From positions 558,001 to 622,000 of the forward strand of contig NZ_JAVIWL010000001.1 in the NCBI RefSeq assembly GCF_034314045.1: DNA of 64,000 nt, read 5' to 3'. Shown piece after piece: positions 35,335 through 44,380 of this stretch. How positions within the stretch are numbered: position 1 is the stretch's first letter; each line of letters starts with the position of its first letter. This stretch comes from Glaciimonas sp. CA11.2. GTDB taxonomy: Bacteria; Pseudomonadota; Gammaproteobacteria; Burkholderiales; Burkholderiaceae_D. A model generated the notes under the pieces. That model was not told the DNA's origin and made no database searches. It saw nothing but the letters and a program-made list of their open reading frames with translations. The translations under genes were made by a program, and so were the position numbers.

Positions 35335-36468
35335 TTAAAACTTGTGCCGCAGACCGATACCTACACCGTTGCGCGTTGAGGCGGCATTGGCGCTGCCGGC
35401 TCCGAGGCTGGCGCCGGCAAACGGCATGACCCCGTTGACATCCTGGATTTCACCGCCGGACAGGGACGTGCGGTCGATTTCAACGTAGATATCTGTGCGC
35501 TTGGAGAAATTGTAATCAGCAACCGCATAGAGGGTCGAGACCCTGCCGCTGTCGCCTGCGGACGAAACGTTTTTAATCGAATCACTCATGTAGCCGAGGA
35601 TAAAGCTAGTAACCGCTGTAGCCTGATACAAGATGCCCGCAGTCCACACGCTATCGGTACGCTTGAGCGTATTGCCTGCGTTGGAAAGCAAGGTGGTATT
35701 GGCAAGCGCCCCACCACTATTGGACGCCGCCTTGGCGAAACCAGGATCACGCTTGGCGTTGAAGTATTGCACGTACAGGGTCGCTGGACCAGCAACATAC
35801 GATCCGCCCAAGCCGGCGACCTTGAGCAACGCAGAGTTGGCATCCTTCGATTGCTGATAAACGCCGCCGATGCTCAACGGGCCTTGCGTATAACTCAGTG
35901 CGGCACCGCTTGTTGCGCCAATGCTGGTTTGCCCTGCCCTCTCTCCGACCGAGTATTGAAGTTCAGCCGTGACCGGGCCAAAGCTCTTGGTGTACTTCAA
36001 CGTGTTGTCAAAGCGGGTGCCATAGTAGAAGGAGGCCCATTCGTTTTCGTTGAAGTTACCAATCCCCAAAGGATCGTAGTTGCTCAGTAGGTCATTGGCA
36101 ATACCATATTGGCGCCCAAGGTCGAGCTCACCCCAACTCTTGTCCTTTAGACCGACAAATGCCTGACGGCCGAAGATCTGCCCTTGCTGGTCAATCGCGC
36201 CATTGTTGCTCTGGAAACCGTTTTCAAGTTTAAACACGGCGGAGGTCCCTCCACCCAGGTCTTCCTCTCCCTTAAATCCAACACGCGAACCCTGAAAAGC
36301 CCCTTCGGTCATCGCCGTCTGGCTGCCTAATTTACCGTTTGATGTCACCTGATTATTTGTGTAACGGATGGCAGTATCGATCACGCCATACATCGTGACG
36401 TTCGTTTGCGCAAATGCCGTAGAGGATAATGTGCCCATTACGGACAGTGTTAATATTGTTTTTTTCAT
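35335..36468 (-). CDS. outer-membrane porin, Gram-negative (Porin_4 type)
   Basis: 377 residues from the ATG at 36468 with AGGG upstream. A signal peptide (MKKTILTLSVMGTLSSTAFA) is followed by TNVTMYGVIDTAIRY, the standard first strand. GFKGEEDLGGG and GRQAFVGLKDKSWGELDLGR mark the eyelet region, and the last strand ends RHKF with the C-terminal Phe needed for BAM insertion. It forms a trimeric 16-strand channel for small solutes. It stands alone. A 17-base palindrome about 100 bases upstream of the start is a likely control site. Confidence 0.95.
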   Translation of the reverse strand: MKKTILTLSVMGTLSSTAFAQTNVTMYGVIDTAIRYTNNQVTSNGKLGSQTAMTEGAFQGSRVGFKGEEDLGGGTSAVFKLENGFQSNNGAIDQQGQIFGRQAFVGLKDKSWGELDLGRQYGIANDLLSNYDPLGIGNFNENEWASFYYGTRFDNTLKYTKSFGPVTAELQYSVGERAGQTSIGATSGAALSYTQGPLSIGGVYQQSKDANSALLKVAGLGGSYVAGPATLYVQYFNAKRDPGFAKAASNSGGALANTTLLSNAGNTLKRTDSVWTAGILYQATAVTSFILGYMSDSIKNVSSAGDSGRVSTLYAVADYNFSKRTDIYVEIDRTSLSGGEIQDVNGVMPFAGASLGAGSANAASTRNGVGIGLRHKF

Positions 36469-36766
36469 TGAATAACCCTGGATATAAGTTATAAAAAATT
36501 TTTCAGAAGCGAGACACAATGCGCACTAATGCGCACTTCTTCCACGCTTTAATTCCCCACACCTTTGCATGAGCGTTTCAAACGCTCTCTACCAGAATGA
36601 CGTCAAATTATCTTCATAAATATCCTCGTGAAAATTCTAAAAATAAGAAACTAAGGCAATTGGAACGACTTGAATTTGATGTATTTTTTGATCAATATCA
36701 GACTGAATTTTCAGAGAAGATATGAAAGCAGCCCTTCTATGTCAATGCCGGAGTAAAGATGTACCA
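36469..36766. promoter_or_regulatory. porin upstream region
   Basis: No gene. Contains the direct repeat AATGCGCACT (near 36520-36537), a palindrome at 36571-36587 and A/T-rich sequence up to the insertion-sequence edge. Confidence 0.4.
36571..36587. promoter_or_regulatory. 17-bp palindrome upstream of the porin
   Basis: GAGCGTTTCAAACGCTC: eight perfect base pairs around one central base. It has operator symmetry and is placed 103 bases before the porin start. Confidence 0.45.
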
Positions 36767-36793
36767 AATGGCGCGTTAAAAGTGTACCAATCC
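36767..36793. repeat. left terminal inverted repeat of the IS21 element
   Basis: 27 bases identical to the reverse complement of 39330-39356; it lies on the istB side. Confidence 0.9.
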
Positions 36794-36915
36794 GGGTTAA
36801 TAAATAGAGCCGTTGAGGGCCTGAATTATTCTCTTTTCAATGCACATTTCTATACTCTGCAGAGTTGGGGTGGCGGGCGCAGCGCAGCGTAGCCCGTTCC
36901 CTCAAGACGTTGCTT

Positions 36916-37749
36916 TTACGGGTTGGCCCCTCCTTTTTCAGCAGTGCTGTTTGGTTTGACATTGCGCTGTTGCCGTTTCTTGCTGGTGGCCAATCGATAC
37001 GATTCGCCGTTCATTTCCAGGATGTGGACGTGATGGGTAAGCCGGTCAAGCAAGGCGCCAGTCAGCCGCTCCGAACCGAGGACGCTGGTCCACTCGTCAA
37101 ACGGTAAATTCGAGGTCACCAGCGTGGCACCGTGCTCATAGCGTCGGCTAAAGACCTCAAACAACAATTCCGCACCGACCGCTGTGAACGGCACATAGCC
37201 CAGTTCATCGATAATCAGTAACTTCACGTTAGTCAGTTGCTTTTGCAAGGCACGCAGTCGTTTCTCGTCACGCGCTTCCATCAGTTCATGGACCAGGGCG
37301 GCGGCCGTCGTAAAGGCAACGCTGTGTCCTTTCTGACAGGCAGCTAATCCTAGTGCCAGCGCAGTATGCGTCTTGCCAACACCCGAAGGTCCTAACGCGA
37401 TGACGTTCTCGCGCTTATCAATCCACTCACAGCGTGTCAGTTCGAGCACCAGGGATTTGTTTAAGGTTGGCATCGCCATGAAGTCGAAGGTATCCAGACT
37501 CTTGGTCACCGGAAACCTGGCCAGACGGATGCGCCGCTCCATCGTGCGGCGTTCACGGTCGATACGTTCGAGTTCGCACAACCGTAATAAATAGCGTGGG
37601 TAATCTACGCCTTCACGCGCGCAGTCGGCGCCGACCTTCTCATACTCCCGGGCAAAGGTCGGCAGCTTCAGGGCTTTGAAGTGGTTGACCAACAGTACCT
37701 GCGGTGCCACCGTGGTGGTCTCGGACAGCGCCGCGCTGTTGGCGTTCAT
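36916..37749 (-). CDS. istB: IS21 helper ATPase IstB
   Basis: 277 residues from the ATG at 37749 that overlaps the istA stop. AAA+ ATPase: Walker A GPSGVGKTHTA, Walker B LLIIDELGYVPF, then TSNLPFDEWTSVLG and ERLTGALLDRLTHH. IstB controls target choice and stimulates the IstA transposase. Full length and uninterrupted. The C-terminal tail is basic (SKKRQQRNVKPN). Confidence 0.95.
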   Translation of the reverse strand: MNANSAALSETTTVAPQVLLVNHFKALKLPTFAREYEKVGADCAREGVDYPRYLLRLCELERIDRERRTMERRIRLARFPVTKSLDTFDFMAMPTLNKSLVLELTRCEWIDKRENVIALGPSGVGKTHTALALGLAACQKGHSVAFTTAAALVHELMEARDEKRLRALQKQLTNVKLLIIDELGYVPFTAVGAELLFEVFSRRYEHGATLVTSNLPFDEWTSVLGSERLTGALLDRLTHHVHILEMNGESYRLATSKKRQQRNVKPNSTAEKGGANP

Positions 37750-39281
37750 GCGAGGTCTCCGGTAACAGGTTGCGTCAGTAGCGCATTCCCGCTGAGCAAG
37801 CTGAGGTAGCTGCCGGCATCGGTCGTGCCGACCGTGGCGTTCGGCAAATACGGATACAGGGTTAAATCCAGCTTGGGTGGTCGTCGTTCGATGGCGCACA
37901 ATACTAGGTGTTTGATGGCATCAAAGCTGAGCACGCCCAGATGATGGGCCTGGCCAATGGCACGCTCGACTTGCCCGATGCTGAAGGTTTCCAGCAACCG
38001 CAGGACCTGGATATATTCCTTGCGCCCACGCTTGTCCATGCGCGCTTCCAGCAGGCGTCGCAATCGCTCGAAGGCCGCTGGTAATGCCCACTCTTGCAGC
38101 GGTGCAGCCTGGTCAAGCGCACGCGGCTTCCTCTCCAGCAACGCCAGATAGTGCAGCGGGTTCACCACGAAGTCCGCTTTGGCATAACTGCGACGATGGT
38201 GCGCAATGCACTCCGGATTGCCAACCAGATAGATGTCGACCCAGTCGACGGTGCCTTTGACCAGCACCGCCTGATGACCGTATTGCGTCGGTACCGAATA
38301 GTCGTTGGTGCGGTAACGGACCAACGATTGCGATGATACCCGGCTGGTTTGCTTGTGACTGGCGTCATAGAGCGTTACCGGCAACGGCATCAATGCCGCC
38401 CGGTCATGGATGAGGCGCTGGCCGATGGTGTCAGATTGACCACGCAGCACGGCACGCTGACGTTTCAGGCAGCCGTCCAGCAATTGGCTATTCAATGCAG
38501 CGAAGTCATCTGCCACCGGCAATGGCACCATGAAGTGGCGTCGGCTGTAGCCGACCAGTCCTTCCACTTTACCCTTGTCGTTACCTTTGGCGGGACGTCC
38601 GAATTTATCATCAAACAAGTAATAACTCTGCAATTCGGCAAAGGCATGGGTCCGTCGGCGCTGGCCATCGCCTAATATCTTGGCCACTGCAATCCTGGTG
38701 TTGTCGTACAGAATTGATTGCGGCACGCCACCGAGAAACGCGAAGGCAGCAAGATGACCGTCCAGAAAGGCTTCCGTGTCTTCGGTCGGATACGCCTTGA
38801 CGAAACACGCATCCGAATGCGGCATGTCCAGGCAGAAATAGTGGAAGCGGACCTTCTTGCCGCCGATGTACCCGTCGGCTTCGCCGAAATCGACCTGGGC
38901 ATGGCCGGGGCGATGCGCCAGTGGCATGAACACTTCCTTCTGCCGGCTGGCCACACCGTTGACGTACTCGCGCACCAGGGTGTAGCTACCGTCGTAACCA
39001 TGCTCGTCACGTAATCGTTCGCGGATACGTACCGCCGTATGGCGCTGTTTCACATGGACTTGCTTATCGGCCTCGAGAATGGCGTCGATGATGGCTGCGA
39101 ACGGTGCCAGCGTCGGAGAGACCGGGGCCGGCGCTCGCCGATATCCCGGCGGTGCCGCGAACTGGCACATCTTCCTGACGGTATTGCGATGGATACCGAA
39201 GTAGCGCGCAACCGCACGCTCACTCTTGTTCTCGACCATCACGGCGCGACGTACTTTGACGTATATGTCCACGGGAAACAT
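37746..39281 (-). CDS. istA: IS21 transposase IstA
   Basis: 511 residues. An N-terminal HTH region (SERAVARYFGIHRNTVRKMC) is followed by a DDE catalytic core: VDFGEADG, ILYDNTRIAV and the Glu in GKVEGLVGYSRRHF. A C-terminal beta-barrel-like domain contains RYRTNDYSVPTQYGHQAV. It cuts and joins the element ends. The frame is intact, so the element may still move. Confidence 0.95.
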   Translation of the reverse strand: MFPVDIYVKVRRAVMVENKSERAVARYFGIHRNTVRKMCQFAAPPGYRRAPAPVSPTLAPFAAIIDAILEADKQVHVKQRHTAVRIRERLRDEHGYDGSYTLVREYVNGVASRQKEVFMPLAHRPGHAQVDFGEADGYIGGKKVRFHYFCLDMPHSDACFVKAYPTEDTEAFLDGHLAAFAFLGGVPQSILYDNTRIAVAKILGDGQRRRTHAFAELQSYYLFDDKFGRPAKGNDKGKVEGLVGYSRRHFMVPLPVADDFAALNSQLLDGCLKRQRAVLRGQSDTIGQRLIHDRAALMPLPVTLYDASHKQTSRVSSQSLVRYRTNDYSVPTQYGHQAVLVKGTVDWVDIYLVGNPECIAHHRRSYAKADFVVNPLHYLALLERKPRALDQAAPLQEWALPAAFERLRRLLEARMDKRGRKEYIQVLRLLETFSIGQVERAIGQAHHLGVLSFDAIKHLVLCAIERRPPKLDLTLYPYLPNATVGTTDAGSYLSLLSGNALLTQPVTGDLA

Positions 39282-39329
39282 CCTTTCCGCCTTTCTTATG
39301 CACCATCAAGGGCATAAGACTACAGGCTG

Positions 39330-39356
39330 GGATTGGTACACTTTTAACGCGCCATT
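39330..39356. repeat. right terminal inverted repeat of the IS21 element
   Basis: Exact inverted partner of 36767-36793, on the istA side, 49 bases upstream of the istA start. Confidence 0.9.
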
Positions 39357-39419
39357 CACGGCCGTTTCAAGTGCGCTATCCGGTACATTATTCACGCGGC
39401 ATTTATACTTCTATGAACT

Positions 39420-39571
39420 ACACCAGAATCAAGCAGCCACTGATGTAACGTCAGACGGACTGATGGCGCATGCACCCTCCCTTGGGCGAAAGTTGAAATA
39501 CTGTTTGATCATCTCATCGGTGATATGCGGATCGCAGTTACGCCCGCCTGTAAGCGACGTGCCCCACTTCG
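39420..39571 (-). pseudogene. 3' end of an unrecognised gene (fragment)
   Basis: On the minus strand this stretch reads KWGTSLTGGRNCDPHITDEM followed by IKQYFNFRPREGACAISPS and a stop. It looks like a genuine protein C-terminus but has no start or body, and it directly follows the aminotransferase stop. Probably a leftover of a gene removed by rearrangement near the insertion sequence. Family unknown. Confidence 0.35.
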
Positions 39572-39572
39572 T

Positions 39573-40769
39573 TCAGTCGACAATTACTTTCGCAATGGCC
39601 TCAGCGACGTACTCGACGTTTCGGCTATTAATGCCGGCGACGCAAATACGACCGGAGCGAACCAGATAGATACCAAATTCATCCCGCAAACGGTCGACCT
39701 GATCTGCAGAAAGTCCTGTGTAGCTAAACATGCCTCGCTGCTTCAGGAGGTACTGCAGATCCCAACCCGCAAGCCTGCTTGATAATGCATAGAAAAGCTT
39801 CTGACGCATCGTCTTGATCCGAACCCGCATGGCGGTAACCTCAGCCTCCCATTCTTCGCGTAGCAAAGGATCCAGAAGCACGCGAGCGACAATCTGCCCC
39901 CCGTGGTTTGGTGGGCTCGAATAATTCGTTCCTACCGTGCACTTCAACTGTCCGAGAACGCGCGCGGCTTCCGATTTGTCTGCGCAGACTACCGACAGGC
40001 TGCCGCATCGTTCACTATAGAAGGAAAGATTTTTGGAAAAAGAATTGCTAACGAGGAATCGCGCACCAGTTTGCGCCATCGCACGGATTACAAACGCATC
40101 TTCGTCAAGGCCGTCGCCAAAGCCCTGGTACGCCATATCAAGGAATGAAATCAGTTTACGATCGAGCACGACTGAGAGAATTTCTTCCCATTGATTATTA
40201 GAAAGGTCCGCGCCCGTCGGATTATGACAACAGGGCTGAAGGAGAATCACGGTTTGTTCAGGCATGCTCTTGAGCGCCGCAAGCATGTCGTCGAAACGAA
40301 CACTGGCTGTAACCGGATCGTAATAGGGGTACGTCCTGACCTTAAATCCTGCACCCTCAAATATCGCATGATGGCTGCCCCAGGTTGGATCGGATAGCCA
40401 TACCTCACTGTCGGGGAAGTAGCGTTTTAGAAAATCGGCGCCGACCTTTAGCGCACCAGAGCCTCCAACCGTTTGAATGGTGGCAATGCGACCGGAGGTT
40501 ACCGCCTCATGCGACGCGCCGAACACCATGTCTTGAACGGCCTCTCGATACGCAGCAATTCCCTCCATCGGAAGATACGGCCGAGCATGGACCTCCAAAG
40601 CCAGCGCCGCTTCCGCCTTTGCAACTACCGGCAACAAGGGAATGCGCCCATCCTCATCATGGTAAAGACCAATCCCTAGGTTGATTTTGTGGGAGCGGGG
40701 GTCTTTCTGCAATGCATCAGTTAGGCCAAAGACGGGATCTCCAGCATAGGAAGCTATGTGGTCAAACAT
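39573..40769 (-). CDS. aromatic-amino-acid/aspartate aminotransferase (class I)
   Basis: 398 residues from the ATG at 40769 with AAGGAAAG upstream. PLP fold type I of the TyrB/AspC group: start MFDHIASYAGDPVFGLTDAL, IQTVGGSGALK, CHNPTGADLS, DMAYQGFGDG with the PLP-N1 Asp, catalytic Lys in SNSFSKNLSFYSERCG, and GMFSYTGLS. It moves amino groups between aromatic amino acids or aspartate and 2-oxoglutarate. It stands alone; the next gene begins 220 bases upstream. Normal length. Confidence 0.93.
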   Translation of the reverse strand: MFDHIASYAGDPVFGLTDALQKDPRSHKINLGIGLYHDEDGRIPLLPVVAKAEAALALEVHARPYLPMEGIAAYREAVQDMVFGASHEAVTSGRIATIQTVGGSGALKVGADFLKRYFPDSEVWLSDPTWGSHHAIFEGAGFKVRTYPYYDPVTASVRFDDMLAALKSMPEQTVILLQPCCHNPTGADLSNNQWEEILSVVLDRKLISFLDMAYQGFGDGLDEDAFVIRAMAQTGARFLVSNSFSKNLSFYSERCGSLSVVCADKSEAARVLGQLKCTVGTNYSSPPNHGGQIVARVLLDPLLREEWEAEVTAMRVRIKTMRQKLFYALSSRLAGWDLQYLLKQRGMFSYTGLSADQVDRLRDEFGIYLVRSGRICVAGINSRNVEYVAEAIAKVIVD

Positions 40770-40994
40770 ACTGTTTCTTTCCTTGAATTTATTCAGACCT
40801 GAGTAGCCTGAAATGATAAAACGATGAACGCAACCCAAGCATCAGTTGCTCCTGAGACAAGCCCAGATTACGATTGGAACCCATGCAAAGAAACCGGCGA
40901 AAGAGAGGCGTTCCGTTCCTGTGCACGCGTCTTCCACTTCGTAAGCTTCACCATCCTGAGAACGGGCTCCGCGAGGGCCATCCGCCATCAATTG
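40770..40994. other. spacer
   Basis: A 225-base gap. No gene or hairpin that I can support. Confidence 0.3.
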
Positions 40995-41459
40995 CTAGGG
41001 ATGCATGCGGGCACCGTCGGTGATCTTGTCAACCCGCTTCTTGCTGTCTCGCAAGGCGACGCCGACGATGCGAGCGTCTTCCTTCCCAAACTTGGCGAAC
41101 ACCGCTCGGTTTGCCCCATCGTGTCCCGTCGTAAACATCTCTTCGGTATAGGCGGATGTAGTTACCCCTTTTTCGATCGCTCGCCGGTGGATCGTGCGCA
41201 GCGTGTCGGCATTGGCCGCCATGCAAATGATCGGCTGGCGGCACAACCGGTTGTAGACCTGACCGTCGGCATCTACGTAGGGCTCGCCCATGATGTCCGG
41301 GTGCTGCGCGGCAATGCCACTGACCAGAAATGCCGTGACGTTTAGCTTCTGCCAGACAGGCAGATCCTCTAGCACGACAACGGCAATCTTCGTGTCGAAT
41401 CGGACGACTTCAGTGGCTTCAGTGGCTTCGGATGGGAGGTTGGTTTTCATTGTTGACAT
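40995..41459 (-). CDS. DUF2000 family protein
   Basis: 154 residues with a polar N-terminus and no signal. Typical strings of the family are TKIAVVVLEDLPVWQKLNVT and the end of the first half, GEPYVDADGQVYNRLCRQPI, then TSAYTEEMFTTGHD and VGVALRDSKKRVDKITDG. The function is unknown; the fold is related to peptidyl-tRNA-hydrolase-like or EbsC-like domains. The ribosome site is weak. It lies 54 bases downstream of the quinone-reductase gene on the same strand. Confidence 0.8.
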   Translation of the reverse strand: MSTMKTNLPSEATEATEVVRFDTKIAVVVLEDLPVWQKLNVTAFLVSGIAAQHPDIMGEPYVDADGQVYNRLCRQPIICMAANADTLRTIHRRAIEKGVTTSAYTEEMFTTGHDGANRAVFAKFGKEDARIVGVALRDSKKRVDKITDGARMHP

Positions 41460-41512
41460 AAAAAGTGATGTGGAAGATTAAAGGGACTCGCGGTCGCCGC
41501 CGAACGACTTCT

Positions 41513-42232
41513 TCAATACGACGGCTTGGTGACGCGCGGGCGAAACTGCTCGTCAAACGCCTCCAGCGATGGCATCGGAAGAGTGGGCCTCCGGTCGACT
41601 ACGCGCATCTCGCGATCGAGCTGGTCCAGCATAGCGCCACGCGCCTGGTCATCGACATAGGGTACGTGGTGGGCATAGAACGGTTCGCACACGTCGAACC
41701 CCACGTATCCGAGGGTTCCCTGCAGCAGATGTCTCAGCATGCCGTTGAGTTCGCCATGGATAGCTTCTGGCCCGAACATGTGGCTTTGGCCTCCGAGCGA
41801 AGTGACCACCATCGCGCGCTTGCCTACCATACCGCCCTGGTCGTAGATACGGCGGCCGCCGAAGAAGGTACCCGAGAGGAAGACCCGGTCGACCCAGCCT
41901 TTGAGTTGCGCGGGCATCGAATACCAGAACAACGGGAAGACCAGCACCAGGAGTTCTGCATCGACGATCTTCTCAACCTCCGCGGCGATGTCCTTCGCGA
42001 TGGTTTTGTGTTGCCAGCCATGCCGCTGCTCAAGGCTGTACACGAGATGGTCGGAGCGTTCGCGCTGGCCGAAGTCTGCGGCGGAAGCCACAGGGTTGAA
42101 CTGGCTCGCGTGAAGGTCGCTTAGAGTGACCTGCCAGCCCGATTCACTCAGGGCGTGACATACTGTGTCGCGCATCGACCCGACGAACGACTTCGGCTCC
42201 GGATGGCAGTACACTACATGCACTTTTTTCAT
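41513..42232 (-). CDS. NAD(P)H dehydrogenase (quinone), flavodoxin-fold (KefF/MdaB-like)
   Basis: 239 residues; GAGG precedes the ATG. Flavodoxin-like fold: YCHPEPKSFVGSMRD near the start binds FMN/FAD phosphate. LLVLVFPLFWYSMPAQLKGW with WVDRVFLSGTFF is the family signature, and MVVTSLGGQSHMFGPEAIHG marks the isoalloxazine region. It reduces quinones with two electrons and protects against electrophiles. It lies 15 bases after the enoyl-CoA hydratase gene in a TetR-led operon. Confidence 0.9.
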   Translation of the reverse strand: MKKVHVVYCHPEPKSFVGSMRDTVCHALSESGWQVTLSDLHASQFNPVASAADFGQRERSDHLVYSLEQRHGWQHKTIAKDIAAEVEKIVDAELLVLVFPLFWYSMPAQLKGWVDRVFLSGTFFGGRRIYDQGGMVGKRAMVVTSLGGQSHMFGPEAIHGELNGMLRHLLQGTLGYVGFDVCEPFYAHHVPYVDDQARGAMLDQLDREMRVVDRRPTLPMPSLEAFDEQFRPRVTKPSY

Positions 42233-42247
42233 ACTTCGGCCTCGTTA

Positions 42248-42994
42248 TCAGTTGGGTTGACCGCTGCTGCGGCGCAACACTGTCTCGTTGATGGCAGCGA
42301 TTTCCGCGTCGATCTGCGCCGTGTAGCCACCAGCGGGATGCAGCCAGCTTTTGATTTGACGCAAGGCATGAGCATCTTTGGCGGCGAGCATCCGTGCGCG
42401 CTGCCAAGCTGTCACCCGAACTTGGTCAGCTTCGGCAAGCTCGGTGACCAGGCCCCACTCATGCGCTTGCTTCCCTGTGAACGGCTCGCCGCCCATCAGT
42501 AGGCACCGTGCACGCTGGAGCCCGATGGCGCGCGCAAGCAGTATGCTGCTCGCGGCCTCGGGCGCGATGGCGAGGTCGACAAAGGGCAATCGCAGCGCAG
42601 CATCGGGGCTGCAAATCACCCAATCGGCATGAAGCATCCAAGTCACCCCGATACCTGCGGCGCTGCCATGCACCGCGAGCACTAGCGGCTTGCGTAGTTC
42701 GGCGATGGCATGCAGGAAACGCGGCACCGGGTCGCCGCGACCCTGCGGCCACTCGGCAAAAGCTTGAAGATCGTGGCCTGCGCAGAAGGCCTGACCGGTA
42801 CCCGTCACGAGGACGGCCTTGACATCTTCCCGGGACTCGGCAAGCGCCAGGGATTCGGCAAGTGCTACGAACATGGGCATCGTGAGCGCATTGCGCTTGT
42901 CGGGACGATTGATCTCGATGTGGCAGATGCCGCCTTCGAAAGCGCATGCGATCTCCTGTGCCGACGTGGCCGTCACAACTTCTACCGAACTCAT
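42248..42994 (-). CDS. enoyl-CoA hydratase/isomerase (crotonase family)
   Basis: 248 residues. The ATG overlaps the regulator stop (ATGA). Crotonase fold: ICHIEINRPDKRNALTMPMF, the oxyanion loop GQAFCAGHDLQAF, KPLVLAVHGSAAGIGVTWML and DLAIAPEAASSILL. The third motif has Glu/Ser changes relative to classical hydratases, so isomerase or lyase activity is possible. It acts on acyl-CoA substrates. With TetR and a quinone reductase it suggests breakdown of an organic acid or aromatic compound. Confidence 0.9.
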   Translation of the reverse strand: MSSVEVVTATSAQEIACAFEGGICHIEINRPDKRNALTMPMFVALAESLALAESREDVKAVLVTGTGQAFCAGHDLQAFAEWPQGRGDPVPRFLHAIAELRKPLVLAVHGSAAGIGVTWMLHADWVICSPDAALRLPFVDLAIAPEAASSILLARAIGLQRARCLLMGGEPFTGKQAHEWGLVTELAEADQVRVTAWQRARMLAAKDAHALRQIKSWLHPAGGYTAQIDAEIAAINETVLRRSSGQPN

Positions 42995-43719
42995 GAGGGA
43001 TCCCCTTCGGGGTTAGTGTCGCTTGCCTCAAGCGCCAGCACCGCCGCCTTGACGTCGGTTTGAAAGCGCTGAAGCGCCTCCAACGGGTAGGGCCGCGAAC
43101 CGAAGCCGGCCACGAACACGTCGGTCAACTGCTGGGTCGTCTCCTCGAGCGAGGGCTTGCGACCCGATGCGACATAGCCCCACAGCACGTGCTCCATGGC
43201 GCCATACACCATGTCTCGCATCAGACGGACGGGAATGTCGCCGCGCAACTCGCCGGTCGCCTGAGCTTCATGCAAGGCGCGCACGAGGGGCGCCGTGTAC
43301 CGCCGCTTGAATTCCAGGATGACAGCGGAGAACGCCTCGTCGACCGTACGCCCCTCGCCCAACACCAGAGCGCAAAGTCCGGTGCCTTCCCCCATCAGAT
43401 GCGTAAGGTGCCTGCGAATGACGAACTGCAGGCGCGCACGCATGCCGGGAAGCGCGGGCACGTCACGCTCCAGTTCTGCGCTGATCTCGTCGTACCAGCG
43501 GCGAAGCACCTCGATGCACAGTTGCCGCTTGCTGCCGAAGTAGGCAAAGACATTAGCCTCCGAGACACCGGCCTTTTGAGCGATCTCAGCGGTCGTTGCT
43601 CGCTCATAGCCTGACGCGACAAACACGGCTTGCGCGGCGACCATCAGGGCTTCGACTGTGCGCTCGGATTTCTGTCCTTTAGCCTTCCGTGTACCAGTCG
43701 TAAGAGTAGAAGATGGCAT
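42991..43719 (-). CDS. TetR-family repressor
   Basis: 242 residues from the ATG at 43719 with GAGG upstream. The HTH near residues 20-62 reads VEALMVAAQAVFVASGYERA, then TTAEIAQKAGVSEANVFAYF and FGSKRQLC. The C-terminal domain is helical (ligand pocket). First gene of the operon with the hydratase and quinone reductase, so it is probably autoregulatory, responding to an acyl-CoA or aromatic inducer. Confidence 0.93.
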   Translation of the reverse strand: MPSSTLTTGTRKAKGQKSERTVEALMVAAQAVFVASGYERATTAEIAQKAGVSEANVFAYFGSKRQLCIEVLRRWYDEISAELERDVPALPGMRARLQFVIRRHLTHLMGEGTGLCALVLGEGRTVDEAFSAVILEFKRRYTAPLVRALHEAQATGELRGDIPVRLMRDMVYGAMEHVLWGYVASGRKPSLEETTQQLTDVFVAGFGSRPYPLEALQRFQTDVKAAVLALEASDTNPEGDPS

Positions 43720-44110
43720 GATACCTCGATCGTTTGTAAGTGACACTCACAATATATATCAAAAGAAGATAAAAGGAAAAATCCTTATAAAAAGCAAGAA
43801 AATACTTGCATAAAGCAAATGTCGAATCAAAATAAATGAGTGTAAATCACATTTGGTGATGCCTTGGTTTTGACGACAATCGATGGACGCCAGATGTGCG
43901 GCCCGGGCGCACCCCGTCAGGCCCGTAATCGTGGTCAAGCTGCGCAGTCAAGGTCCGCAGGATTTCCTTGAGGTAACCTGAAAAAAACGGACACACGCGT
44001 TTGATAAACTGAATTCAAAGGAGTGCAGATGAAAAACGCAAAATAAACAATCTGAACTCGGTTCACGTTCTGGCGTCGAAGTAAATATAGACAACTATTC
44101 TGGAGGCATT
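43720..44110. promoter_or_regulatory. intergenic region with TetR operator candidate
   Basis: TTGTAAGTGACACTCACAA (about 43734-43752) is an imperfect palindrome (GTGA-CAC-TCAC core) directly before the regulator start. An A/T-rich stretch follows to 43860. Further right no gene is visible; 43980-44045 has CTGAAAAAAACGGACACACG, which looks like an insertion-sequence end without a transposase. Confidence 0.4.
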
Positions 44111-44311
44111 ATGAAACGTCTCTCTATTTTGCTGATGCTAGCCACACTATTGGGCGGGTGCGTCGCAGAACCATGGGGTCCCGGTGGTGGAGACTATTAT
44201 CACGGCGCTGGCGGCGACCGCGGCCATGATCGAGACCGAGACAGGGATAGAGGTGGAGACGATTATCATCGGCCAGGAGATGGTTACGGCCGCGGTGATA
44301 GCTATCATTAG
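44111..44311 (+). CDS. small Gly/Asp/His/Arg-rich lipoprotein
   Basis: 66 residues; TGGAGGC lies before the ATG. The lipobox LLGGC puts the lipid at residue 17. The mature part is low complexity, with GGDYYHGAGGDRGHDRDRD and repeats of DYH/RGD. Such proteins are usually unstructured and surface or periplasm located; metal binding by His/Asp is possible but not shown. It stands alone. Confidence 0.7.
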   Translation: MKRLSILLMLATLLGGCVAEPWGPGGGDYYHGAGGDRGHDRDRDRDRGGDDYHRPGDGYGRGDSYH

Positions 44312-44380
44312 GACGTTTTTTTTGCGTTGCCGCCCTTCACAAAAGTTATATTATGTTGGGCGGCAATGTTGATGGAAACC

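Larger units (their letters stand above)
36767..39356 (-). mobile_element. IS21-family insertion sequence, complete
   Basis: A 27-bp exact inverted repeat (AATGGCGCGTTAAAAGTGTA then CCAATCC) is present at 36767-36793 and, inverted, at 39330-39356. It encloses intact istA and istB genes with the usual ATGA overlap. No clear target duplication is visible with these limits, so the true ends may lie a few bases outside or the duplication has decayed. Confidence 0.9.

Noticed and set aside
43976..44070. Possible insertion-sequence end with CTGAAAAAAACGGACACACG and a short ATG frame
   Set aside because: Only one end and no transposase or second repeat; the short frame stops after five codons. Too little to call an element.
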